From Opisthocomus hoazin (Eukaryota; Chordata; Aves; Opisthocomiformes; Opisthocomidae), in contig NC_134421.1 in NCBI RefSeq assembly GCF_030867145.1, positions 29,023,979-29,087,978 on the forward strand: a stretch of DNA of 64,000 nucleotides. The letters are read 5' to 3'. A model generated the notes under the pieces. That model was not told where the DNA came from. It was given only the letters and a program-made list of their open reading frames with translations, and searched no databases. Numbering within the stretch: position 1 is the stretch's first letter; every line of letters starts with the position of its first letter. A program made the position numbers and the translations under genes. Below are positions 1 through 14,800 of this stretch, piece after piece.

Positions 1-8
1 GTTCTTAC

Positions 9-87
9 CTTGCAAAGAGGACAGCAATGAATGAAACAAGAATATACTCCATGGTATCATTAAACTGAGCTTTCCCACGATGTTCAT
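9..87 (-). CDS. Candidate first coding exon of an unidentified secreted or membrane protein (partial, runs off left edge)
   Basis: On the minus strand the sequence ends in CAAG|GTAAGA, a near-perfect splice donor (exon ends at 9, GT at 8-7). Two ATGs lie upstream in different frames. The one at 52-50 has a strong Kozak context (ATACCATGG) and gives 14 codons beginning MEYILVSFIAVLFA, then two bases before the donor. The one at 87-85 (AAAATGA) gives 26 codons with a basic residue, a hydrophobic stretch and one base before the donor; phase 1 is common for signal-peptide exons joined to Ig or similar modules. Either looks like a signal peptide. A TATA-like TTTAAA lies about 100 bases further upstream, near 181-190. 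I do not recognise the gene and the next exon is outside the window. A chance ATG plus donor is the main alternative. Confidence 0.3.
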
Positions 88-89
88 TT

Positions 90-3000
90 TAGTATAAGTT
101 AGTAATAGGAAATTTATCCAATTTAATGGCTTTGATTACGATGGCATCTTAGAACTATGTATTTCTATGGTGTGTTTAAATCCTTTAAAAGTTAGATAGT
201 TGGATGCATTATTTTAAATAATGCAATGCAAAAAACGAAAAGAGGAGGAGACATCAAGCTTGGTAGCTACATACAGCTTCAGGAGCTTTGCAAGTGTTGC
301 ACACAACTTTCTGGCTGCATGTCTCTCGTTAGCAATGCACGGTGACTCCTCAGCAGAGTCTGTATTAGTTACACTTTCACTAGACCTGCAAGTATTACTC
401 CCCTGGTGAATTGAATCGGCCCTTTATAACATACCAGACAATGGCAGAGAAACGTTGCCGTGTCATGACGGTTGGAGAGTTCCTTCAGTCGTCACACACC
501 TTTGTGTGCTTTGAGGCTTGTGCTCAGCCCTGCCCTTTACTGCTTATCACAGTGAAACATTTTTGCAAGACCCTGCAGTGACGCTACTGTATAAATTATA
601 GCCAGATGGTTTTAGAGATTAACATATTGATGTTCTTTATCTGTTCTAAAAGGAGAGACATGAACTTGCATTAAATTATACACCTGGATTTTTAGGAATA
701 TTTGATACATTTGTGTACAGTTTGCGTATATCAAAAAAGAAGGCTTCCCAGGGGATAATTCTATTTTGCTTTTAATAAAATGTATTATGAAAATGTCATA
801 CAGGCAAAAAGGAGAAAGAAGTCAACAGGGCCAACAGGTTTTGCTCCTAATTTCCATGAAAACATAAAAATATCATTTCACCAAAATTAAAAGTGATCAT
901 ATTTTAAAATAGAAAAATCTTACCTGCTTTACCCTAACATTAACAGAATCATTAAGAAGCGCAGTTTTAAAGACTCATACAATGCTAATTGAAACTGCTA
1001 CCACTCATTTTATTTTGCAAAGCCTCTCTTGCCTAACCCTCTGTTCTTCCTAGGATGTGCTTTGTGAGACCCTCTGAGCATGCTACAGAAGGTGGGTTTG
1101 GACCAAAATAAAATGTAGAAGCTGATGGCCTCTCCCAGGTAAAAAGTTGTCCCATCATTTCTTCTAGCCCTTTCTCTTCGCTGCTCCCCAGCTGGACTAG
1201 AAGAGAAGGCAAAGGAAAACATTCAACCTCTCCAACCACAGACAAAGACAAAAACGCTGTGTCCACACAGCAGCCGACAGTAGTCATGCAGGTTCAGGAT
1301 CACTGGCGGCCCAAGGATACTTATTGCAAACTGATATGTATTATAACACTACAGTGTGTTTGGAGTATTTCTTAAGAATTATTTTTATTACTGTTGGATC
1401 CGAGAAGCTGACATTCACATAATTCACATTTCAAGAGGTTTTGTTTTTACTTCTGACTAGCTATGGGCTGGTCCCATGGAGTGGCCGCTTATCTGCAGCT
1501 GGACTTCATCTCCCATCTTAGTTTTGTCTGCTCCATGTGATCCAAACCAACTCCAGACTGCAAACAGAAGCACAAGAAGTGAGCTCCTGATCCAAATTAA
1601 CACACTGATATAGTCACAGTCACAGACTGTGAACTGTTATGTGGGTGCCTATCTTATAGCAAGTGGCAGAGGCTACTCAACATTTCACCCTCTCATAAAC
1701 CTACTCTTAAAGGACAATGCCTTAGGTTGCTCTCAAGGTGAGGTGAATCCAAGCATTAGAGCTTCCAAATTCCATTACCAGTCTCTGTGCTATCTTACTT
1801 TCAAGCTAAGTCTGGTTTAGAAACTCTTTCAAACTCTTCTGAGAAATCTGATCTGAGATTCTTCCCTTCCTCAAGACCATATTTCACACCATGCTCCATA
1901 TGCATCTTCACATCTTTCCATTAATTTAGATGAACTGGTTTAACAGAAACTATCAAAAATAGCCTTTTTTTTAACTTTTCTATAGCAAAGTTAGTATTTC
2001 ACAGTTGTTAACTTCTAAAAAGTAGGCCAAGCCTCATCAGCTGCAAAGAGTCTTTGTAAGAGTTGGAGCAATAGGCTTCATTAGGTCTGGATACCTCTGC
2101 GCAAGGCAAGGTAGGAAACAGCACAGTCCCAAGCAGATGAAAAGAAGTCAGCTAATAAGGAAAAAGAATTATTCAGCCAAGTATGCTGAACTGTAACTCA
2201 GAGAACTATATTAAGAAAAAGATTAAATAAACATTAATCAAATTATATCGAGGCAACGACATACGTTATCTGCACAAGTAGTAGAATATTCACAGATTGG
2301 GACTTCTTAAAAACTTGAATAGAAAAAATGCATTAAAAAATTATCACTTTTATAAGAAAACAACCACGATACAGAACACTGGTCCATACTTAAAAAATGC
2401 TAGTGTTACTTTTTAAGTTACAGATTTTTCTTTAAAAATAAAATTTAAACATTTCAATGTTAATATATTTGTATATTACAGCCAAAATTAATTTGCCCCA
2501 AATTTTCCAACATAATTTGAGAAGACTTCATTTTATGCACAGGTTACACAGTTTATGAGGATTATAAAGAATGGGTGAGAAAATAACCGCCTGCAGTACC
2601 ACAGGTACAAGCTTGCCCTGGCTTGGAATTGAATCCATTGTCATCATTAGCAAAACATGGTACTTTCTAGAACTTGCACCCCAGCCTTCATTTCACTGGT
2701 ATTTTTAACTCAAGTGGGGCCACATTTTGATGCATGCACCTGCTCTTCCTAAGGACTAGCATCAGTGAAACTGTTGAAAGAGCTGGACGATGGGAGGTTT
2801 GAGGCATTTCTTCTTTTCCAAGCACCACCCCCACAGATGCTCAAGAATCTCGCTAGAGGCACGAAGATCGAACCGTCACTATTTCTCTCTGGAAGCGTGT
2901 CTCTGGTCAGAGCGGATGCTCAATGACAAGAGCTTGATTGCCATCCCTGCAGAACCAGGACATCAGGAAGGGAAACATTTTTATGAACAGGTTTTCTCCT

Positions 3001-5407
3001 GACACCTTCAACCTTCACAGTAGTTACACTTCCCCAATGAAGTTAAGCCCTCTAGCGGGTGATGAGTAAGTAGCCATTTAGCATAAAACTCTTAGGCCAC
3101 CCAGGCAGACACCAGCCCAATTCCATGGACGTTTCTCATTTAGAAATCAAGTCTGTGGGAATGACATCACTCTACAGGATTAACGTGGCATTTTTATAGG
3201 ATCAGAGTTCAGTTCAGAAAGCATTTTTATTATGCTAAGAGCCTTCTAGTTGAAGAAATGACATGCAGATATCATCTCTGGATATATTAGTAGCAACATG
3301 AGTTTTATTTTCAGCCTCTCCGTAAAAGAACGGCAAAACAAAAATCCTCAATTGTTACAAGCTGTTCTGTGGGCAGAAAAACTGAAACATCATGTTTCCT
3401 CATAACTGTGAAATCCACCCTTAAGGCTACAAGCATCAGGTGTTGCATCTGCCCCGGCCTCCCTCACTTTCACACCACGGTAACTTTGCATCTGACTGCT
3501 CTAACAGCCAGGCAAGAATCAGTTTTGGACAAGCCGCGGCACAGCATACGTATGTGCCAACTGGCAGGCCAGCACACATTTCCTAAGCAATGAGTGAGCC
3601 GTTGCTTTTCAGTCACCACAGGAGCCAAACAACTAAAAGGCTTATTTTTCCTCAGCTGAAGCTCATTAACATCTATCAAGATGCCAGTTTCCACAAAACT
3701 CATAGGAATCCAAGTAAGCACATTTGAAGTTAGCCCTGCATAAGCATCTTTCCCTTAGAAAGCCAGGCTAGGAGGCAGAACATCACAGTTTTCAGCAGCC
3801 CAAGATCTAGAGTAATTCATGAGCAACTCTACTAAAAGTTAGAAACTCTCAAGAACCCACTGGACAAGAAACAGGTCAGATCTGATGGTGCAGAAAGGGG
3901 GGACTGGGAAAAGCAAATCATGCACCTTGCCAAAGAGACAGAAAGCGTCTGGAATAGAATATCCCATTTGCTTAGCGTAACACAAAAAATCCTGGTATGT
4001 AAATTGGCGATAGAATGTACAACAGCCCCCTCCACTTCAATGGGAGTGTGAGGGGTTTGAATAAGGGTGTTTTATTCAGGTCATGTAACTCAGTATTTTG
4101 TGGCAGATGCTGACAGCTAAAATGGGAGATGGATGGAGAATTCCTTTTCAGAAGGAACTTGTTCAAGTTACACGTTTAACTCTTGAATAACTACACTTCA
4201 GTGAAGATGCCTTAAATGCCTTGCTACAGAAAAAGCAAAGAGACATCATAACAAATATTAGTATTTATAAATAGCAACGAGCACTTATTTTCCTAACTAG
4301 AATAAAAAGGCAGAATTGCCCTATTCTTTCCAATTCCCCAACCCAACTCACAAAGGAAGCTGGTTTAACTTGCTGAAATGACCTACTATTAAACCAGTGA
4401 GAGAATAAACGCCACATTAATAGAAAGCCCAACAAAAACCTCAGGTATCAAGGTGCTCCTACAATTTCAGCATTGGCGTGCAAGTGTACAACAGATACAG
4501 GAATACCAGGCTTCGAGAGCAGTACAGCAGCAGCTCGGCTCTCAGCTGCTTCATCTCCAATGCTTCTTCCAGTTCCTCTCCAAACTGGTTTCCAAGCTCA
4601 GGAAACAACAGTCCAGCGCCGTGCCCGTGCCTGTCGGGTCAGCTTGTAGCCAAGGCCTCGCTCAGTTACTTGTGCCTCTCCCCAGGGACAGAACTAGCCT
4701 TTCCAACAGCCTTTTGCTGGCACATCGTGTGTCTTACCCAGAATTTTCCTCTTCTTTTTTGCCCCTGGGAGATCGCTTCTGGAACAAAAATCTTCAACGT
4801 ATGAAAAACTGGAACTTCTCTAGCATTTCTTCTCATTTGTTACACACATCCCCTAGATAGATCTTTGAAAATTAGTGTCATATTTTCAGCTCCAGGTTTT
4901 TCCACTTACTCCCCTAAGGCCTTCAGATTGCCTCACCCAGCTCATAACATAAGCAATTGTCTGGCTTCCAAAGGGAGTGCTCTTTTTTTTTTCCTCATGA
5001 AATCATGTAATGTTCTCCAGGTCTACGTCCTTCTGGGCTTGTACTGTGTGAGTATGTGATTGAAGGATGAATCATTTACACCCAATCTTATTTGTAACAC
5101 AAAATTCTTTTTACATTTTACAAAAAACTATTTTGAAACAGAATATATGGGGATTAGTATTTGTTTCTTTTTAAAAAAAGCTTTCTACATTTATACACAC
5201 TAATTCAGAGAACTCTGCCTCTGTATTATCCGGCATGGCAAGAGTTCAGTAAACCTCCCTCCCCTGCCCCTGTAATTACTTTGGTTTTGACAACACAAAC
5301 TTTAAATCCAAACTTCCGAACAGCTGCCTGAATACCCACCTTAGCACTCTGTCGAGGCAGTTATCCTCAGTGGGGTGAATTCCCTGCCACTCAACAAGCA
5401 CTAACAT
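90..5407. other. AT-rich non-coding stretch with no recognised gene
   Basis: No recognisable protein or RNA gene was found. Short open frames here, such as 4453-4860 plus, do not resemble any family I know and lack convincing splice context. A short segment at about 4022-4046 around 'ccacttcaatgggag' resembles a fragment of the old palindromic amniote repeats seen again at 38.0 kb and 49.8 kb. This stretch lies downstream of RPS16 and upstream of the candidate left-edge exon, so it could hold regulatory DNA for that exon, but nothing in it shows this. Confidence 0.5.
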
Positions 5408-5461
5408 GCAGACAATACTTGTTGCCATATAATGGCAGACAATACTCACTGCCATCTAATA
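5408..5461. repeat. Two-copy degenerate tandem duplication, 27-bp period
   Basis: A unit beginning gcagacaatact starts at 5408 and again at 5435, followed by similar gccat-taat sequence in each copy. The copies differ by a few substitutions, so this is an old local duplication rather than an active microsatellite. No function is apparent. Confidence 0.7.
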
Positions 5462-6090
5462 CGCCGTGGTGGTGTTTGGAACGTCATTCTAAGTGTGGTA
5501 TTCCAGGTGAATATACCAGGAAAACAGAAGTCCTTTGCAAGAGCGTGAGCTGCCAGTGCTGAAGTGCATGCGCTGCATTACACTGGGACGGCATGCTAAA
5601 GCATAACACAAAATACAGAAGTTACCAGCTAGGAGTCAGATCCACGCTCACATGCATTATGGACCAAGTCTGCAACCATGCTGAGACAGACATTTTTCAC
5701 ATGGACTACTCACGCTGGTTCACACCACCATGAAGAGTGGCCATCCAGGTACCAGAAGAGGTCTGTATTTGTTCAGAGTCACCAGAAAAGCAAAGACTGA
5801 ACTCTGCTTTAATGAACTGCTACACTGTTGCACATACCCACAAAAAAAATAGGATGTAAGGCCTCTTTATGGTCTGATAACCACACACTGACCAACAGCA
5901 GAAAGCTTTTCGTTATTCCCAAGACCCTATTTATCTAGACTTACTTACTATGAATGGATAAAAGAGAACTGCCAATAGCCCCGATTCTACTTTAACACTA
6001 ACCAATTTGTGTAGCAATTTCAAGTTAATACGCAGTAAAAAAAAATCTGTTTACCCACACAGAAAAACACAATTTAGAAACATAAAATTT
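5462..6090. other. 3' flank of RPS16, nothing recognised
   Basis: AT-rich sequence between the small duplication and the RPS16 polyadenylation site. I see no gene or clear repeat here. Some of it would be the transcription-termination zone for RPS16, which is transcribed leftwards into it. Confidence 0.5.
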
Positions 6091-6107
6091 ATCAAATTCT
6101 CTTTATG

Positions 6108-6113
6108 TTTATT
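6108..6113 (-). terminator. RPS16: RPS16 polyadenylation signal AATAAA
   Basis: The plus strand reads tttatt, giving a canonical AATAAA on the minus strand 27 bases after the TAA stop. This implies a very short 3' UTR with cleavage near 6085-6095, typical of ribosomal protein mRNAs. It is the only canonical signal close to the stop codon. Confidence 0.9.
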
Positions 6114-6139
6114 GACTGTCATATGACTGTGGAACAATT

Positions 6140-9275
<3,136 letters not shown>

Positions 9276-9373
9276 GGCTGCTCCTGCAAGAGAGGGGGAA
9301 GGAGGCGGCGTCAGCGCGGCCGGAGAGAGGGCGGCAGCGGGGCGGAGGAGGCCGGAACCCCCCGGACGCTCAC

Positions 9374-9403
9374 CCTCCCCTCAGCGGCGGCACCGGGAAA
9401 AGG
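9374..9403 (-). promoter_or_regulatory. RPS16: RPS16 transcription start with 5' TOP motif and short non-coding exon 1
   Basis: On the minus strand CCTTTTCCCGG at 9403-9393 matches the 5' terminal oligopyrimidine start of ribosomal protein mRNAs, so the start is probably a C at 9402-9403. About 30 bases later GAGG|GTGAGCG (GT at 9373-9372) is a good splice donor, joining over a 90-base intron to the ATG exon. No TATA box is evident. A GGAA core of ETS type lies upstream near 9461-9468. TOP mRNAs are translationally controlled through mTOR and LARP1. The exact start base is inferred. Confidence 0.7.
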
Positions 9404-9838
9404 CCGAACGGGGCTTCCCAGCCTCTTCTCAGGGGCAGCCGGGCCGCAAAGCGCGACGCCGCCTTCCGACAGCGCGACAGAGCTCCCGTTCACCCCTCCC
9501 CCTTACGGCCGCGCTTTACGGCAGCCCGAGCTGGGCGGGGAGGCGGGTGGATGTGCGCGCTTGCTGTTACCGGCAGTCCCTCGGCCCTGGCGGGGCTGCG
9601 CGGCCGACCGGGGAGGCTCTGACGGCGGGGGTCGGGCCTTGCGTACGGCTCTGGGCCTCGGCGCCGTGGCTTGTGGTCACCCCGCGTTTTGTTGTTCCGA
9701 AAGTCCCGTCAGGCGCCGTCAGCGCCGGGCAGGGGCTGGACCCCGACCCCCCCTCGCAGGAGCCAGCTGCTGCCGCCCGCGCTTGGCGATGGCGGCTTCG
9801 CGCTCCCCCCCCCTCCACCCCCCGCCCCGGGGCGAGGT

Positions 9839-9857
9839 GGGGGGGGGGGGGGGGGGG
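9839..9857 (+). repeat. Uninterrupted run of 19 G, just upstream of RPS16
   Basis: The run is followed by tggg and preceded by a C-rich stretch and a ggggcgagg element, giving several G blocks. It sits about 440 bases upstream of the RPS16 start and could form a G-quadruplex on the plus strand. Homopolymer length is error-prone in sequencing and assembly, so the exact count is uncertain. Confidence 0.8.
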
Positions 9858-11820
9858 TGGGTCGCAGCAGCTCGAAGGGTATCGTGAGGAGGATGGAGAG
9901 GTTGCGCAGCCTGACAGAGGCTTTTTCTTAAGTTGCTGAATGACCCCTCAGCGCACCGGCTCTTAAGGGGCCCGGTGACCAGCAGAACCCGGCCGGGCTG
10001 CTGGTGTAAAGGCAGCAAAACGATGCCTTCCCCGAAAGGCTTACAGTCGCTCTGCAGACCTCCTTGCGATGCAGGAATACAAACTGTATAGCTTTTGAAG
10101 TTTCAAAGCTTGGTAAACAGCCGGAGAAGAGAAAGCACTACACCCAATGTTCCATTCCAGCATCGTACGCTGAGCCGTGTTTAGGCCATTCTTTACACCC
10201 AAATAGCCAGCGACCATTACATTTAAGATCAAGTCAAGGAGTTCTTAAGATTCAGGGCACCCACAGAGCACTGTCAGTCTGAGCTTTCATCTCTGTTTTC
10301 CTTGTTTAGTGTCTGTCATAAGCCATAGACTTTAAGTCACTTTCAGACTGAAAATATTTTACTTCTAAGCTTTGGTATTTAACATGCAAAATTTTCCAGG
10401 ACAAAAGCAGAGTCTATCGATGAAGCAAGGTCATGCTTCTTAGATATTTTAAACAACAGAGATTTAAATTACAGTGATTAATTAGAAAGTTGGCTGCCTA
10501 AATGAAACAATCGGTTCCTTTGTCTTTGGACAGGATTTTAAATACTGAACATTAGTCATCAGTCATATGAGGGTTTAAACAAGCACTTAGTTTTATGCAA
10601 TTTGAGTGATTAGTTCTGTTCAAGTGAGTAGTGCTGCACAGAACGTGTAAGGCTTAGCACATCTCAGACCCCCAATTGTACAAAGCTCTAACATGTGACC
10701 CACAAAGTGATTTTATTTTTCTTCAGGGCTGTTTCCTAAGGAACTGTGTTTATGCAGTCACACACGTCTATCATCCACCCTTTCCCCATCGTCAGGGGAA
10801 GGGGAATGGTCCCCAGCTTGCTGGCCAATTTCAGTTAGTTTTCACAGCAGAATGGAAATTTCAAAACCGATTTAGCTTGTACATACTTGGTGAAAATAGG
10901 TGACTCAGTGTAAGAGAGATCTCTTACTTGCATAATGAAAGCAGCTGCAGAAGCTGAAATACTATGTTACAAAACCATTCTTGAGGTGAAAAAGAGAAAA
11001 CATAATACCTAATTAACCCAGTGAGACATAAAGGTTCAAGTAAGCCTTACGATCAACCCAAAGGTGAGACATTAGGAACTGAATTTTGTTGGGGGTTCAG
11101 GGCACTTCTAAAGGAAAAGAAAGCAAATCTAAATCTGTTTCTTTTCTAGGCATTATCTGAGGTCCGCTAATGAAGATGTGATTTAATACCAAGTGCACTG
11201 TTAAACAGGGGGTTTTCAAATGTCTGCTTATATAAAGCTTACATTTTGCTTCCTTAGGTCCTTCCAAATTCATCCTCATTCAGGTGTTCATCTGCCGCAC
11301 GCTCTTTCTGAAACCGAAAACATTCATCCTAGAAGAGCCTGTGTATAAAACCAGTGATATGCCTACACATACGTATCTTTCTGTAGCTTATTTTTAGCAA
11401 AATAAGAAGATAACCAACATGTATTGATAGTGCTGCCGGAAGATAAGGTTAAAGGCTTTGTGTTGCTTGGTTTCTACCATAAAAATGGAATAGGAGCTAA
11501 AAGACATTTAGAAACCACCTACCACAGATATTAGGCTGTAACATGGGAAGAGCATTAGATCATGAATATCACCATATACCAGAATGAAAATAAAACCCAC
11601 CTCAGATAAGATACTATACTTCTAAGAAAAGTCCAAGCACTAACAATATCCCTACTTAGTTTTACTGAGCACAGAATACTTTAACATGGTAATATATCTC
11701 TGAGTTCAAAAAGAATAATATAGTGAGAATTTCCAAGCACCACCTACAAATTCCTGTCTTCACTTCCTTTTTATTTGTAAAATAATTGCACCTGTGGAAT
11801 TTAAGGTACTTGTTTGCAGC

Positions 11821-11840
11821 TTTTTTTTTTTTTTTTTTTT
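11821..11840. repeat. Poly-T tract, 20 bases
   Basis: A pure run of 20 T in unique sequence. There is no clear retrogene or SINE body next to it on either side, so I treat it as a simple repeat rather than an inserted poly-A tail. Confidence 0.85.
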
Positions 11841-14800
11841 AAACCTTACTTTGCACCAGTAGAAAGGGTTACACAGCATGCAAAACCGTGAATAATCAGA
11901 CCCGGAGAAATTAAGGTGCATTTGCTGTTAAACCACTCTTACCAGAAAGAGCATTCTGAGAGAAAACTGGCAGATTTAAACCCATCTCAGTAGGGCAATT
12001 TTATTGTTTCCTAACAATAATAAAAAAAGATATTTGTATTTGACTCAAGTCTAAGTCCTTGGTGTCACAGTGTGTTGTACTGACAGATGTTCTCTTGCCA
12101 ATTTTTGTACCAACAAGTATCTTACAACTACTGAATCTTTTACACGGGCATTCAGTGAGGTTAAGGGATGGGGAGTCTCTCACTGCCTGACCTCCTCCAC
12201 CGGAGCTGCTTTGACCTCCTTGCAGGCCACGGTGTTAGGTGCTGCTGTGGTAAGGCAGCAGGGTGTAGCGCTGCAGGGGAGCGTCTCCGACTAAGTCTCC
12301 AGTTGTTCCTCACGTTGCGACAGGAGCACAAACCTTGTGTAGGTGACATGGCTCCTCCGTGGGGAGGAGGGCAGGAAGGGAAGGGCAGGAGATGGGCAGA
12401 GGTGGACGGAGCGGAGTCAGGGAGCTGGGCTGAGCAGAGCGGCGTTGTATCTGTTCATTTGGAAGTTGGCCAGCATGGAGCATACGGAAAACTGCAGCAC
12501 AAAACCTGGGTGTCAGTCCGCTGCCCACCAATACTGTCAGGCTGGCATCGTGCAACCAGTGCATTTTAAGTGTATACTTATTTGTTACTTGCATGCTAAC
12601 AGAGATTTTATTTGACATCCCCATGCAAGAGTCAAATCTGTTGAAGATTTTTGCTATTTATGTGTTTGTGTATATTTTTTCCCTGGGATTTTATGTAGTT
12701 TGGAATTTAAAATAGCAAGTAACTGGACTTTCATGTGACATCATGATGCTGGTTTTCCACTTGGACCTTGTCATCTTTCTAATCCAATTCACATGTAAAT
12801 TCGAAAGCTAAACACTCCATTTTAGCATTTTAGCTTCCACTTAACACAGAAGTATGTAGGTACAGAGAGTATAAGGCAACAACAAGTCAAGGTCAATAGG
12901 TTAACAAGGCCAGCTCTGATGTGGCTCTAAATTTCCTCCTGTTTAAACGAGAGAAAATGCTCTCCATGGAAAAATAGTGTGAGAATTAGTGAGATTTTCT
13001 TCGTCATGTATTATCTGAAACATTAATAGAAAGGCGAGAGCTATGGCAAAATATGGTCAGTTACTTCTATGTATGTTGTCATAGAAAAAAAAAAAGCTTG
13101 TAAAAATAAAGGGGCATTTGGGGGAAATACAAATAAATGTTTGTTTTACATAGTCCATAATTACATTAAAAAAAAATCCATGCCTTTTACTAAAATGTCT
13201 CAAATTGCGATTGAATTACACATTGCAGGTTTTTTTTTAGTAGAGTGGATAATTTTCACCAGGGAAAAGATTTGTTCCTATTTCATGCATGGTAAACAAA
13301 GCATATTCCCTGAAGTTTTTACTTCAGACAGCAAAATCATCTCTATACACTTCAGAGGGCTTCTGTCTTGTATAGATTTGTACCTTTTGAAAATCAGTGG
13401 GTTGCTTCACTGAGAAGTGTGAAGTATTTCAGGAAAGAAGATCCCGACGTGCTTTTTTTTATGGCAGCTCTTACCCTCTGAAAGATCTGGGATACCAGAA
13501 TATAGTTCTCATATTACATTTTGCAGCTGATGCATGCCTGATGGTAAAGTGTAATTAGCTAATGGATCCCATTATTTCTGATGCTGGCTTTTCACAGATC
13601 GTGTTCATCCAGGCAGCAGCTGAAGAGTTTTCTAAACTCAATTAGTGCAAGAACGCTGTGACCAATGGAAAAATGTTTGATGCGTGCCAGAAAACAAATC
13701 TTCCCAGCTCTTCTAAATATGTTTTGAAAACAAATATGGATCACACATGATTTTCATATGAATAAATATTTTTTTCCTAAGAAAGTATTTAAAATTTAAT
13801 GCAAAATTTTTTGTTTGGTTATCCTCCTCTAAAGAAGCTCTATAGCCTAAACTCTGGAACAAAAGGTTGTGTATTATCCTGATTGGTGTGAATACTGACT
13901 CCCATTTGCAGATTGTAAATGTTAATGTCCCACTGAGATTGAAAACACAAGCCAATTTGTAATGTAGAAATTGACACAGTGATAGGCATATTCACACTGA
14001 AATTCATTGCGTGTAAATAATTAGCAACACAATGGGTTACTCAGGACCCACTCTTAGCATTGCTACTCAGGGAAAATCACAATTAATGATTGTCTTGACT
14101 TTAGTTTTGAAAGAATAGGATAACTTTCAGTACAATAAACAAAAGAAATACAAAGCCCATCTTGGATCTGAACATACAGACAGACATTAAGGCTCACTGT
14201 TTTAGCTCTGGTTACCTGACTTGTTGCTGGAATCAGAAAATTGTTGGGTCTTAAATATACAACATGCATCATATTTACAAAGCCTGGAAATTCATATCAT
14301 CAGTTAACATAGTTGAGCTGGAAAGTGACAGTGTGTTAACTGCTCATTTTCGAATCTGTCCATATATTGAAGGATAAAATCTAGAAATCTAGGAATTAGA
14401 TTTGGAATATGACTTCATCTGCCTTCTACCTCTCTTGCAGTATACAACGCTTTGGTGAAATTTATTGACAGCAAATTAGATTACTTAAAACTCTTCTCCT
14501 GTACATCCACAGAAGCTGCTCTTAAGCACGTGTGCATGAGCTCATAGGCTCACACTTTCGAATGTCAACAGGAATTAAAGCTGTAAGAAGCTGGCCGGGC
14601 AACGGCCCAGTACCCGCAAGCTACACAAATAAGCTAACAAGTAAATAGAATCACGTACATGAAACAATTTATTTTTTTAGAACAGAACGGCATCTCCAAG
14701 CTTCCTGCTGTATTTTGCTGCCCCTGGAGGCTGCTTCTCGGTTGAGTTCCTTTTTTTAGAAACGAAACACAGCAGGGTCCAGTGGGATCCAGCTGCCCTC

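Noticed and set aside
4459-4638. Minus-strand frame of 59 codons ending in a hydrophobic segment (…SRSLVFLYLLYTCTPMLKL), looking like a membrane-anchored C-terminus
   Set aside because: It could be a terminal exon, but the only nearby acceptor (cccgacag) has a poor pyrimidine tract, no polyadenylation signal was noticed close by, and I do not recognise the sequence.
12168-12624. Cluster of overlapping frames of 74-133 codons in a GC-richer patch
   Set aside because: Frames occur on both strands over the same bases without recognisable motifs, splice structure or a CpG island, so they look like compositional artefacts.
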